DNA from: a virus
Virus record (IMG/VR): IMGVR_UViG_3300033388_006651
Location: 1-64,000 of that record
Reading direction: 5' to 3' (one strand)
DNA length: 64,000 nt
Position numbers and translations under genes: made by a program. The notes beneath the pieces are model-generated. The model did not search any database. It was given only the letters and a program-made list of their open reading frames with translations, and was not told the origin of the DNA. Within the stretch, counting starts at the first letter, position 1; every line of letters begins with the position of its first letter. Positions 37,651 through 46,009 of the stretch are shown piece after piece.

Positions 37651-38804
37651 TCGATCCCGTGACTGTCCGGCGTCCCCTCGGAGACAACGCGTCTACCGCA
37701 ACGCTCTACTACGGGGCCGACTGTCGAGAGACTCTGCGAGGGATCCCTGAGAAGTCCGTCCATACCGTTGTCACGTCGCCCCCGTACTTCGGTCTACGGG
37801 ACTACGGGACCGGTGATGCGCAGATCGGTCTCGAGAAAACACCACAGGCTTTCGTGGCCCAGCTCGTTGAAGTGTTCCGTGAAGTTCGACGCGTACTTCG
37901 TGACGACGGCACTCTGTGGCTCAACCTGGGAGACAGCTACGCCAACGACACGAAATGGGGAGGCAGTAGCGGGGGCAAGCACGCCGCCGGGCTTCACGGT
38001 GCTACTGGCGTGGGACGAGGGAAGCGCCACACGGGGCTCAAGAGCAAGGATCTGATCGGCATTCCTTGGATGGTGGCGTTCGCTTTGAGAGCAGACGGCT
38101 GGTACCTGCGCAGTGACATCATCTGGTCCAAGAGCTCGTGCATGCCCGAGAGCGTGAAAGACCGCCCAACGAAAGCACATGAGTATCTGTTCCTGCTGTC
38201 CAAACAGCCCAAGTACTTCTACGATTCGGATGCTATCCGGGTGCCGGTGGCGAACCCAAAAGCGGTCGCGCACGGTCTTGGTTCTGTCGAAGCGTGGTCG
38301 GCTACACGCAACAACGCTTACGGCTTAGGAGACGCGTCGAAGGGTCAGCCGAAGGGACATGCGGGCACGCACAAGTCTGGCAAGAACAAACGCTCGGTGT
38401 GGAACGTGAACCCCAAGCCGTACCCGGGGGCGCACTTCGCCGTGTTCCCGCCTGAGCTGATCAAGCCGTGTATTTTGGCGGGCACTTCGGCAAAAGGCTG
38501 CTGCCCTGACTGTGGAAATCCCTGGGAGCGGACGGGATCGCGGGGGAAAGACGCGGTTACGTGGCGCCCCACCTGTGAGTGTGATGCAGGGGACCCAGTT
38601 GGGTGTACGGTTCTGGACCCTTTCAGCGGAAGCGCCACCACCGGATTCGTGGCCCTGAACCATGGCCGGGACTACGTCGGCCTGGATCTGAGTGATGAAT
38701 ACCGGGCTCTTGCCGAGGCCCGTCTTCTCGGTGAACGTCCGCCAAAAGAAGATGAAAATGGCGACGACGGGATCTTGGAGTTCTTCGGGGTAGAAGATTC
38801 GTGA
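37647..38804 (+). CDS. DNA methyltransferase, SPPY type
   Basis: In this 385-residue protein, catalytic motif IV is TSPPYFGLRDYG (Ser 44 to Tyr 47) and the SAM-binding motif I is DPFSGSATTGFVAL near the C-terminus. This order is the beta-class arrangement of amino-methyltransferases, and SPPY is most common in N4-cytosine enzymes. Between them lie a LWLNLGDSY segment, IPWMVAFALRADGWYLRSDIIW and a Cys-rich insert (CCPDCGNPW and CECDAG) that may bind zinc. It probably modifies phage DNA, for example to resist host restriction. It overlaps both neighbours by 4 nt. Confidence 0.9.
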   Translation: MIDPVTVRRPLGDNASTATLYYGADCRETLRGIPEKSVHTVVTSPPYFGLRDYGTGDAQIGLEKTPQAFVAQLVEVFREVRRVLRDDGTLWLNLGDSYANDTKWGGSSGGKHAAGLHGATGVGRGKRHTGLKSKDLIGIPWMVAFALRADGWYLRSDIIWSKSSCMPESVKDRPTKAHEYLFLLSKQPKYFYDSDAIRVPVANPKAVAHGLGSVEAWSATRNNAYGLGDASKGQPKGHAGTHKSGKNKRSVWNVNPKPYPGAHFAVFPPELIKPCILAGTSAKGCCPDCGNPWERTGSRGKDAVTWRPTCECDAGDPVGCTVLDPFSGSATTGFVALNHGRDYVGLDLSDEYRALAEARLLGERPPKEDENGDDGILEFFGVEDS

Positions 38805-39865
38805 GCCGAGAGTACGCCGATCCCGACTGCCCGGACTGCCGGGGGGAGGGGTTCATCTACGGAGCGTCCATGCTCGATGGGGGTCATTGCTGCCACTGCA
38901 TGATGGATGCGCTGAAACTCCAGAACATGGACAAAGTGTGGCCGTCCTTGGCGGCATCGAAGGAGTTTACGGACCTGCGTCTGAATCCTCCGTTGGCCAA
39001 ATTCCTGAACCACAGTATTTGGATCACAGGAAGAGAATCGTATTTTCGAGCGCACCTCAAAGCCGTGGCTTTCGTCCAGGACACCATGTGGGATGCGAGA
39101 GTGATCACGGACCTTGATCTGCTCGACGCATGGCTCAAGACCGCGAAAGCGCAGGGACACAAAATTTACGATTCGGAGATCGACAATCATGACCACCGGT
39201 TCGTTGCCATGGATGTTTCCGAGCTCGTTGAAACGTTCGGCCTTGTGATTTTGAAGCTCGGGGTGAAGCAAGCCCCAAACAAGGAGACGCACAGCGTCAT
39301 CCTTGAAGCCCTCGCCGTTCGTCGGCATTTGGGACTTCCGACGTGGATCGTGGACCAACCTGACCAACGCATCGACGACATGACCCACCGCGGTTACAGC
39401 GACATCCTTGAGGGGATGCTCGGTCACTGGCCACACCTTGCTTTGGTAGGCCCCAACATCAAGTTGATCGCTGGGGAACCGCCGCGAGGTGAGCCAGAAG
39501 TTGTTTCGGATGTGAGTGTGGATGACCTTTTGGAAACTGCACTTAGTGCCGACGACGAGGGTGGTGAAGACACCGAGGGCGACGGCGAAGACACCGAGGA
39601 CGCTGAGGACGGCGAAGACACCGAGGATGCTGAGGATGCTGAGGATGCTGAGGATGCTGAGGATGCTGAGGATGCTGAGGATGCTGAGGATGCTGAGGAT
39701 GCTGAGGACGAAGAGGAGGTCGAAGAAGAAGAAGAAGACGACGATGAAGAGGAGACCGAAAACTCGATGATCGCGGCCCTTCAAGCCAACGAGGAGCGGG
39801 CTGCTGAAAAAGAGCGGTACAAGCCCAAGAAGAAAAAGAAGAGTAGCTGGGGGCGCAAGAAATGA
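38801..39865 (+). CDS. Putative helicase loader/accessory protein with acidic repeat tail
   Basis: This 354-residue protein starts at a GTG overlapping the methyltransferase stop. The N-terminus carries CPDCRGEG and CCHC, a probable zinc-binding cluster. The central part contains VAFVQDTMWDARVITDLDLLDAWL, LVILKLGVKQAPNKETHSVILEAL and GLPTWIVDQP, reminiscent of AAA+-like loader proteins but without a clear Walker A motif. Residues about 250-315 are almost pure Glu/Asp/Ala, encoded by a 9-bp tandem repeat, and the C-terminus is Lys rich. It overlaps the DnaB-like gene by 4 nt, which supports a replication role. The loader assignment is inference. Confidence 0.55.
   Translation: MSREYADPDCPDCRGEGFIYGASMLDGGHCCHCMMDALKLQNMDKVWPSLAASKEFTDLRLNPPLAKFLNHSIWITGRESYFRAHLKAVAFVQDTMWDARVITDLDLLDAWLKTAKAQGHKIYDSEIDNHDHRFVAMDVSELVETFGLVILKLGVKQAPNKETHSVILEALAVRRHLGLPTWIVDQPDQRIDDMTHRGYSDILEGMLGHWPHLALVGPNIKLIAGEPPRGEPEVVSDVSVDDLLETALSADDEGGEDTEGDGEDTEDAEDGEDTEDAEDAEDAEDAEDAEDAEDAEDAEDAEDEEEVEEEEEDDDEEETENSMIAALQANEERAAEKERYKPKKKKKSSWGRKK
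39623..39703 (+). repeat. Nine tandem copies of GAGGATGCT within a coding region
   Basis: Nine perfect 9-bp units encode repeated Glu-Asp-Ala. Perfect identity suggests recent slippage expansion and likely length variation between relatives. The reading frame is kept because the unit is a multiple of three. Confidence 0.95.
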
Positions 39866-41442
39866 AGAATCTACTTCGTTCCTGCTTCGTCGCGGACCCC
39901 ACGACGGACAAGTCTGAGCTGTTCGCTCACAACTACCACGCGATGGTGGACTCGGGCCTCGGGTTTGACACTCCGGAGGACAACATCCTGTGGACGTTCA
40001 TCCAGGACTTTTTCAAGTCCCATGGTCACGTCCCCGAGCTCCAGACGATGCGGTCCCACTTCGCGACCGTGCAAGACACGGACGCGGTGGACCGTATCGA
40101 ACGTCTGGCGATGCTCAAGTCGAGGATGCGGGGTGACTTCCTCACTTACCTCGAAGAGAAAGCCACCGACCGACGTAACCGGATCGTGATGGACCTCGCC
40201 AAAGAGATGGCGCAGATCGTCACCACCGGCATCGAAGTCAAAGACCTGAAAGGCAATTCGACGAAACTCCTGGGGGCGATCGACGCGATGCGTTACGTCC
40301 TCGATCGGAGCCACGACATTGTGGCACCGACACTGGGGTCCAAGCTCTCCGGCAACTTGATGCAGGATGAGGATGACTTCATCGATCGCTATGACCGCAT
40401 CAAAGCCGACCCTCTCTACGGGGTTGGGCAGCAGTGTGGCATCAGCCAGATCGATGCCGTGCTCAACGGTGCCAAACGGTACGAGCTGTGGTTGCACACG
40501 GCGTACACCGGCGGTTTGAAGTCCACGTTCGCCCTGCACTGGGCCTACATCCAAGCCATCTATTACCGGGCCAGCTCCGTCTACTTCTCGATCGAGATGC
40601 CCTACGTGCAGGTCCGCAACCTGATCATGGCGATGCACTCGGCGCATGAGAAGTTCCGGGAGGTCCGTGAACAGCTCGGCATCACCGGCCTCGGCCTGGA
40701 ATACGACAAGCTCAAGACCTCGACGTTGGCTCCCAACGAGGAGAAATTCCTCAAGGAGTACGTCGTTCCTGATTTCAACAAGAAATCCACGGTGCGGGCG
40801 ACCGGGCCTTCTGCGGTCCAGGCGGAAGACTACGGCGACATCCATATCCGTAACCGGGATCCGGAAAAGCGCACGTTCACCATCGACGATCTGCGCTCCC
40901 AGGCGGAACTGGTTTTCGCCAAGACTCCCTTCTCCCTGATCTTCGTGGACCACGTCGGTCTGATGGATCCGCGTGAGAAGCACGGCGGCACCACGGAGAA
41001 ACTGAACGAGGTGCTGAAAGACCTCAAACAGTTGGCCATGGGGTTCAACCGTGGCATGGGCATCGCGGTGGTCGGGCTGTTCCAGATCAGTCGTGAGGGG
41101 TTCAGGTCCGCTGAGAAGAACGGCGGCCGGTACAATCTCACCCACCTCAGTTACGCGAACGAGGCCGAGCGTTCTTCGGACATCGTCACGGCAACGTGGA
41201 TCGACGACGAGTTGCGCAAACTCAACCGGGCGATTTTCATGTGTCTCAAAACGCGTGACACAAAACCCTTTGATCGCGTGCCTGTGCGGGTAGAATTTGC
41301 TTGTCGCCGGATGCTTACGGACAACACGTCGATCGAAGAGATTGACCAGAAGGTCAAGGACGCCAAGGGCGGCGAGGACGAGGACAAACAGAATTGGAAA
41401 AAGAAGGCGAAACAACCCGTGCCGGATTTGGACTTTGACTGA
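39862..41442 (+). CDS. DnaB-like replicative helicase
   Basis: This 526-residue protein has a helical N-terminal domain (NILWTFIQDFFKSHGHVPELQT) as in DnaB, and a C-terminal RecA-fold ATPase. The P-loop is the variant TAYTGGLKST (Lys 220), the Walker B is FSLIFVDHVGLMD, the partner of the following motif is AVVGLFQISREG, and SVYFSIEMP matches the conserved strand after the P-loop. The C-terminus is Lys/Asp rich. It should unwind the replication fork in concert with the polymerase and primase-type protein encoded further downstream. It follows the putative loader in a 4-nt overlap. Confidence 0.85.
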   Translation: MKNLLRSCFVADPTTDKSELFAHNYHAMVDSGLGFDTPEDNILWTFIQDFFKSHGHVPELQTMRSHFATVQDTDAVDRIERLAMLKSRMRGDFLTYLEEKATDRRNRIVMDLAKEMAQIVTTGIEVKDLKGNSTKLLGAIDAMRYVLDRSHDIVAPTLGSKLSGNLMQDEDDFIDRYDRIKADPLYGVGQQCGISQIDAVLNGAKRYELWLHTAYTGGLKSTFALHWAYIQAIYYRASSVYFSIEMPYVQVRNLIMAMHSAHEKFREVREQLGITGLGLEYDKLKTSTLAPNEEKFLKEYVVPDFNKKSTVRATGPSAVQAEDYGDIHIRNRDPEKRTFTIDDLRSQAELVFAKTPFSLIFVDHVGLMDPREKHGGTTEKLNEVLKDLKQLAMGFNRGMGIAVVGLFQISREGFRSAEKNGGRYNLTHLSYANEAERSSDIVTATWIDDELRKLNRAIFMCLKTRDTKPFDRVPVRVEFACRRMLTDNTSIEEIDQKVKDAKGGEDEDKQNWKKKAKQPVPDLDFD

Positions 41443-41453
41443 TGGGTACCCTG

Positions 41454-42251
41454 TCATCCGATGCCCAGCGCTTTCCGGACGGCCTCATTGGGGTCCGTCC
41501 GGAAATCGATTTCCCAGACCTCGACAAGTTCGATGTTTCGGGCTTTCAGCAACGCGCATTTCCGTTCATACCGACAGGCAGTTCGAATCTGGCTCGGGTA
41601 TTCAGGACCATTCGGGTAGATTCTTGGATCTGCGTGCCAAAAAGTCCCGTTCACTTCGACAGCGATGTTTTTGGAGGGCACGAAGAAATCGATAACAGCG
41701 CCGAATGTCCCGTCTGGGTTTCGAATCCTGTGTTGGGGCATGTTGTCGATTCCGAGAGAGTTCAGCATCTTTCCGACTTCTTTCTCCAGATGAGAAACAC
41801 GTGGGACACGGCCTTCAGCGATCGCTTTGGAGGTGGCCAACGAAAGTTTCTGCCTCGTCTCGGCCGACACCGTGTATCGTCCCTCTGCCTTTCTTTGCGC
41901 GTTCATTTTGCGGCGTCGTTCAGAGGACGCTTGTCGCACGTGAAGAGGTACCTCGTACGGTTTGGTCACTACCCTTCCAACGATCCCGCTCCCACGAGCT
42001 TTGTAATGACACGCTCGCGAACAAAGAAAAGCGTCGGTTTTCGAGAGCCGTTCCTGCGAAGGAGTTCTCGTCACTGGGGTTTCACAGACCGCACAAGGCT
42101 TCGTCTCCGAATCGGAGAGGATCTCAGCTCGACGAGCGTACGAACATTTTCTCGAGCACGTGGTCTGACGGCCATGTTTCAACCGAGCAGGATCTGCTTG
42201 GTACGATGTCCCACACACCGGGCAATTCCGGTTAACTAAACGAGAACTCAT
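41454..42251 (-). CDS. Homing endonuclease of the Vsr-like (EDxHD) type, reverse strand
   Basis: In this 265-residue protein the N-terminal half carries two Cys clusters (CPVCGTSY/CSRKC and CAVCETPV/CSRAC) of zinc-finger type, followed by a basic helical linker (RRKMNAQRKAEG). The C-terminal nuclease region contains VIDFFVPSKNIAVEVNGTFWH, RYERKCALLKARNIELVEVWEID, matching the very-short-patch-repair-like fold used by I-Bth0305I-type homing enzymes: an acidic residue, a Trp-His pair and a terminal Glu. It lies antisense between dnaB-like and methyltransferase genes. Its start overlaps a forward ATG in the palindrome CATG at 42249-42252. Confidence 0.8.
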   Translation of the reverse strand: MSSRLVNRNCPVCGTSYQADPARLKHGRQTTCSRKCSYARRAEILSDSETKPCAVCETPVTRTPSQERLSKTDAFLCSRACHYKARGSGIVGRVVTKPYEVPLHVRQASSERRRKMNAQRKAEGRYTVSAETRQKLSLATSKAIAEGRVPRVSHLEKEVGKMLNSLGIDNMPQHRIRNPDGTFGAVIDFFVPSKNIAVEVNGTFWHADPRIYPNGPEYPSQIRTACRYERKCALLKARNIELVEVWEIDFRTDPNEAVRKALGIG

Positions 42252-42282
42252 GATGAAAAAGGACCTAGTTCATAGGGTGGTC

Positions 42283-42378
42283 ATGGTTCGTCTCTGGCAC
42301 GGGGACTGTCTCGAACGACTTCGAGATCTGTCTGATGGTGCTGTAGGGACGATCCTTTGTGATCCACCCTATGATTAG
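42283..42378 (+). pseudogene. N-terminal fragment of methyltransferase with DPPY motif, frameshifted
   Basis: The frame reads MVRLWHGDCLERLRDLSD, then ILCDPPYD and a TAG stop. This is the classic start and catalytic motif IV of a DNA amino-methyltransferase. The next frame continues the family pattern as LADIAFMSKDWDD without a gap if one base is missing near GATTAG, that is, a -1 shift. Reasons could be a real frameshift, a programmed -1 event or a base error in the sequence. GGGTGG lies 3 nt before the ATG. The fragment joins in sense to the 42393-43859 gene. Confidence 0.75.
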
Positions 42379-42392
42379 CAGACATCGCATTT

Positions 42393-43859
42393 ATGTCAAA
42401 GGACTGGGATGACAACGACGTGCTGCGCAACGACAAGATCTGGCGGGAGTGTCTCCGAGTGCTGCGCCCTGACGGCATCTTCAAAGCGTTCGCGGCCACG
42501 CGGACCTATCACCGGTTGTGCCGCACCATCAAAACTGTAGGGTTCGTCGAGGTTCGGCTCGAGGCATGGCTGTACGGATGTCTCACCGACGATGCTGAAA
42601 TTCTGACTGAGAAAGGATGGGTGCCTGGTGTTGACGTGAAAATCGGAGACAAGGTGATGTGTTGGAGAAGCGATCTCGACGTGGCGGTGCTTATGCCTGT
42701 TGAGGACAAGACGCTTGCCCCTTTTGACGGTGATATGGTGGCTTTCGTTAATGACAACACGGATCAGTTGTTGACGCCCAACCACCGAGTCTACAAAAAA
42801 CATCGGTTCCGTAAACAGGTGGATGGGGTGCGTGTGTCTTCGCGTGAACCGGAGTGGACCGTAATGGAGGCGGCCGAGATTAATCGTTGGCAGCCCGTTC
42901 AACTGCCATTGGCAGCTTTCCACGAAGGACCGGGTTTGCAGAAGGACGAGTGGTATGCCGAACTCCTCGGCTGGGTTTGGACCGAGGGCGGTTTCGACAA
43001 GAACGGCACGGGGGTTCGCCTTTGGCAAAGCAGCGTGAACCCAGATCATGTTGATCTGATCAACACGCTTTTGGAAACCCATGTACCAGAGCATAAACAC
43101 TACGAACGAACTCGGAATTACAAGGGCCGCGACTACGTGGAACACTGCTGGTTTTTTTCCGGCGAACAAGCCCTACGTGTTCGCGGCGATTTGCCCGGTA
43201 AACATCCGACCTACGATTTGCTGTGGCGCATGACCCTTGAGGAGAAGGAAGCCTTTTCTCTCGCAGCCCTCCGCGGGGACGGAAGCAATGAGATCGTACT
43301 GTGGCAGAAGAACGAGGACGACCTTATATGGTACCAAACCCTTCTCCACATGACGGGACGACAGGGGCGGATCAATCTCCGAAAGTGGTGTTGTGGGGTC
43401 CACAACAATCCAACCACGGAGCTACAACAACGGCATCTCACTGCCGTGGACAAAGTTCCGTACAAGGGAAACGTGTGGTGCGTGAAAGTTCCGACCGGGG
43501 CTTTTTTCGCACGCCGCAATGGGCAGGTGTTCATCACAGGCAACTCCGGTTTTCCAAAATCCACGAACATTTCAAAAATGATCGACCGACAAGCCGGGGC
43601 TGAGCGAGAGGTTGTCGGCACCAAGCGTGGTGTCGGGGGCGAGAACATGAACGACATCGTGCACGGCAACGATGTCCGACAGACGACGGACGCTGGTGGC
43701 AAAGGGGTGGGGGCCTACGGCACCGGTGCCAAACAGGTCGCTGTGGATGTGCCGGTCACCATCCCTTTCACGGAGATGGCCAAATTGTGGGAGGGGTATG
43801 GAACTGGGCTTAAACCGGCTTGGGAAGCGGTGGTGTGCGGCCGAAAGAAATCGTCATGA
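42393..43859 (+). CDS. Methyltransferase middle portion interrupted by intein 3
   Basis: The product is 488 residues, of which 322 are intein. The host parts read DKIWRECLRVLRPDGIFKAF, TRTYHRLCRTIKTVGF, EAWLYG + SGFPKSTNISKMIDRQAGAE and LWEGYGTGLKPAWEAVV, all characteristic of phage-type adenine/cytosine methyltransferases just after motif IV. The DPPY motif itself is in the preceding frame. The SAM-binding motif is encoded separately in 44092-45555. No Shine-Dalgarno precedes ATG 42393, which fits reading into it from the upstream frame. The downstream gene overlaps by 4 nt. Confidence 0.8.
   Translation: MSKDWDDNDVLRNDKIWRECLRVLRPDGIFKAFAATRTYHRLCRTIKTVGFVEVRLEAWLYGCLTDDAEILTEKGWVPGVDVKIGDKVMCWRSDLDVAVLMPVEDKTLAPFDGDMVAFVNDNTDQLLTPNHRVYKKHRFRKQVDGVRVSSREPEWTVMEAAEINRWQPVQLPLAAFHEGPGLQKDEWYAELLGWVWTEGGFDKNGTGVRLWQSSVNPDHVDLINTLLETHVPEHKHYERTRNYKGRDYVEHCWFFSGEQALRVRGDLPGKHPTYDLLWRMTLEEKEAFSLAALRGDGSNEIVLWQKNEDDLIWYQTLLHMTGRQGRINLRKWCCGVHNNPTTELQQRHLTAVDKVPYKGNVWCVKVPTGAFFARRNGQVFITGNSGFPKSTNISKMIDRQAGAEREVVGTKRGVGGENMNDIVHGNDVRQTTDAGGKGVGAYGTGAKQVAVDVPVTIPFTEMAKLWEGYGTGLKPAWEAVVCGRKKSS
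42579..43544 (+). other. Intein 3 in the methyltransferase (322 residues)
   Basis: The insert starts at Cys (CLTDDAEILTEKG) after EAWLYG and ends FITGN with Ser +1 of SGFPKS. Block B is LTPNHRVYK. LAGLIDADG-type segments LLGWVWTEGGF and FSLAALRGDGSN are present. The penultimate residue is Gly. Its start closely resembles intein 2 (CLDDDTEIL), indicating that inteins of one lineage occupy different genes here. Confidence 0.85.
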
Positions 43860-44095
43860 TGAAAGAGGACAATCGGGTGTTCGTTCGTGTTCGTGGAGGT
43901 TGGCGTGTGGTGGACCCCGGTTGTGCTCTTGACGTGATGCCCCCCGACGGGTGGCCAGATCTCTCCTACGCTCTTCGGACGTATTCGGATCTCGTCATCT
44001 GGCGTGGGAGAATCGTCAAAGATCGATGGAACCTTTTCAACCTCACTGAGTTTTTGGCTGAACTCCGTGAACAAGGGATTTCGGTCGAGTCATGA
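43856..44095 (+). CDS. Small protein inserted between methyltransferase parts
   Basis: This 79-residue protein starts at an ATG overlapping the previous stop and ends overlapping the next start, so it is translationally coupled to both. It reads VFVRVRGGWRVVDPG and LVIWRGRIVKDRWNLFNLTEFLAELRE, and has no Cys cluster, P-loop or membrane span. It has no counterpart in normal single-chain methyltransferases. It could be a small regulator or a linker subunit, but the function is unknown. Confidence 0.5.
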   Translation: MMKEDNRVFVRVRGGWRVVDPGCALDVMPPDGWPDLSYALRTYSDLVIWRGRIVKDRWNLFNLTEFLAELREQGISVES

Positions 44096-45555
44096 AAATC
44101 GTAACGGTCACTCGGAAGCCGTGCACGTCGTCGAGTACGACGGGCAACGTGGTCGAGCATGACGCTGGTGCGATCAACATCGAGGCGTCGCGCATTGGGT
44201 TCGCGGACGCGCAAGACTTGGCGGTAGTCAAGATGAAAAACCCCAGCAACGGTGGGGCCGAGGCTGCTACCTCAGCCGTGTACGGGGCGAAACGTCCGCA
44301 GGGAAAGGTCACGGAGACAGGGCGTTGGCCTGCGAACCTGATCCTTCAACACAAATCCGGATGCAAACGCGTCGGGACCACGACAGTTCCTGGCTACACC
44401 ATCAACCGCTGGACGGATGGTGCGAAACCGTTTGGAGGGGGCGCCGGACACGAGTACGAGAGTGAAAGGCAGCCGGATGAGGAGGTTCCTGTCTGGGAGT
44501 GCGAGGATGGATGCGCTGTCAGAGGACTCGATGGGAAATATACGCCACCGCCAAAAGCGGGGAACCGTAGAAAATCTCTGAGGGGTACCACTGACGGGGG
44601 GGTTTATGGGGCGTGGGGGCCGGTGAGCCATAACCCCGACTATTTCAAGGATGATAATGGCACCGCGTCTCGCTTCTTCAAACAGGTACAGGGAACGGAC
44701 ATGAACGATCTTTCTCCCGAACTCATCGACTACCTCACCACGATGATCTCACCACCGCCCGAGTGCGAGCCTTTGGTGCTCATCGAACTCAATCTCGATG
44801 ACGTGGCGTGGGAACAGTATGAAGACAGCTCCGTCCACGGCATCATCACCGTCGGCAACCCTGAGCCGCACATGGACGCCATCGATCGTGTCCTGCGACC
44901 CGGTGCCCATCTCCTTGTCATCGCGCCGGATGAGGAGCCCGCAGGGTACCCCGCTGCCTGTGCGATCGAAGACTTCGGCTACGAGATCCGGGACGCCATC
45001 GCATTGCTCGATGAGCCCGGTGGTTTCCACTACGTCGCCAAAGCCAGTTCAGCCGAACGCAACGCTGGCATCCTGCTCCATGAAACGGAGACGGGGCGGA
45101 AGGTCCAGAATGAGCATCCAACAGTTAAGAGTATCGGCGTGATGGAGGCCCTTCTCCATGATGTACCCAAGGGAGCCCTCGTCGTCGATCCTTTCATGGG
45201 ATCCGGGACCACGGGCATCGCCTGTCTTCATACGGGCCACAACTTCATCGGCATCGACCAGGACGAGAACTACCTGCGCATCGCCGACCAACGGATCCGT
45301 CACTGGGACCGCGCCAAGAATGCGTGGAACGGTGCGACGATCGAGTCCGAAGCTGAGTTCGAGGAATCCGAAGAGCCGATGGAGCTCGACGATTTGTTTG
45401 GGTTGGCGGTCGAGGACCCCACCCCTGTTGGAGACTGTCGAGTTTGCGGAGAGCGGGACGAGGAAGAGGAGATCAAAGAGGGCGGCGAACGATTTGAAGT
45501 CTGTTCCCAATGCGCAGCCGATCGACCTCGTGTCCGAGCTTTCCTTGCGAAGTGA
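44092..45555 (+). CDS. Methyltransferase C-terminal portion with SAM-binding motif
   Basis: This 487-residue protein begins MKIVTVTRKPCTSS, then EHDAGAINIEASRIG and GRWPANLIL, the family's segment after 'KPAWE..V.RKP'. It then shows a methyltransferase-like fold where motif IV is replaced by VGNPEPHMD, followed by RVLRPGAHLLVIA, EDFGYEIRDAIALL, HPTVKSIGVMEALL and the intact SAM motif DPFMGSGTTGIA. A CRVCGERD...CSQC zinc cluster is near the C-terminus. It therefore seems to supply SAM binding while the DPPY motif sits on other polypeptides, as in naturally split methyltransferases. The role is inferred. Confidence 0.75.
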   Translation: MKIVTVTRKPCTSSSTTGNVVEHDAGAINIEASRIGFADAQDLAVVKMKNPSNGGAEAATSAVYGAKRPQGKVTETGRWPANLILQHKSGCKRVGTTTVPGYTINRWTDGAKPFGGGAGHEYESERQPDEEVPVWECEDGCAVRGLDGKYTPPPKAGNRRKSLRGTTDGGVYGAWGPVSHNPDYFKDDNGTASRFFKQVQGTDMNDLSPELIDYLTTMISPPPECEPLVLIELNLDDVAWEQYEDSSVHGIITVGNPEPHMDAIDRVLRPGAHLLVIAPDEEPAGYPAACAIEDFGYEIRDAIALLDEPGGFHYVAKASSAERNAGILLHETETGRKVQNEHPTVKSIGVMEALLHDVPKGALVVDPFMGSGTTGIACLHTGHNFIGIDQDENYLRIADQRIRHWDRAKNAWNGATIESEAEFEESEEPMELDDLFGLAVEDPTPVGDCRVCGERDEEEEIKEGGERFEVCSQCAADRPRVRAFLAK

Positions 45556-45558
45556 GCC

Positions 45559-45949
45559 ATGCGCATCGTAACCGTCGCCCGGAAGCCCTGTGAGTCCTCG
45601 AGCACGACCGCGAATGTGGCCGAGCATGAGGCCGGTGCGATCAACGTGGACGCTTGTCGGATAGGGGGACGCTTGTCAGGGGGACGCTTGTCGGATAGGG
45701 GGACGCTGGCCGGCCAACGTGATCGTGGTTGGCTCTGAACCTCAAGAGTTTCTGGATGCCCAGAGTGGTCAGCTCACAAGCGGCACGGGGACCGTGATGC
45801 GGGCTTCGTCGAAGGATAAACAAGGCAACCGGGGAATGGCTTACGGCGCTGAGAGCCGTCCTTACGGCGCTGTGATGGTCAGCTACGGGGACACCGGGGG
45901 AGCCTCCAGGTACTACAAATGCTTCGAGGACGGGGATCAGCCCGAATAG
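45559..45949 (+). pseudogene. Decayed duplicate of methyltransferase C-terminal segment
   Basis: The first frame reads MRIVTVARKPCESS, then EHEAGAINVDACRIG, almost identical to the start of 44092-45555. A micro-repeat (45649 onward) then shifts the frame. The next frame reads RWPANVIVVGS and ends ASRYYKCFED with a stop at 45949, the family's following motifs. The large SAM-binding part is absent. It is a truncated, frameshifted tandem copy. Confidence 0.8.
45649..45711 (+). repeat. Micro-tandem repeat GACGCTTGTC(GGATA)GGGG
   Basis: Units start at 45649, 45668, 45683 and, in degenerate form, 45702. Two are 19 nt and one is 15 nt because GATAG is shortened. The repeat lies exactly where the duplicated methyltransferase fragment changes frame, suggesting slippage as the cause of decay. 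Confidence 0.85.
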
Positions 45950-45984
45950 CCGTCAACTGGGCTAGTTTCCAGGCTACGTCCGTT

Positions 45985-45994
45985 TCGTGAAAAG
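45985..45994 (+). promoter_or_regulatory. TCGTGAAAAG junction motif
   Basis: This exact copy lies in the gap between the decayed methyltransferase fragment and the gene starting at GTG 46010. It is preceded by CGTT, as at 49320. Confidence 0.35.
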
Positions 45995-46009
45995 TCGGGT
46001 AAAACCAGC

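Noticed and set aside
39623-39703. CRISPR-like repeat
   Set aside because: The units are 9 bp, directly adjacent without spacers and in frame as Glu-Asp-Ala; it is a coding microsatellite.
38672-39784. Minus-strand frame with repeated Leu-Ser-Ile
   Set aside because: It is the complement of the GAGGATGCT coding repeat in the loader-like gene, with no ribosome site and no real domain.
41442-42239. Forward open frames over 41442-42239
   Set aside because: These overlap the reverse Vsr-like endonuclease, which has clear zinc clusters and a nuclease core; the forward frames have no motif.
42250-42282. Upstream ATG at 42250 as start of the methyltransferase fragment
   Set aside because: It overlaps the reverse endonuclease start and has no ribosome site; ATG 42283 has GGGTGG and begins at the family-typical residues.
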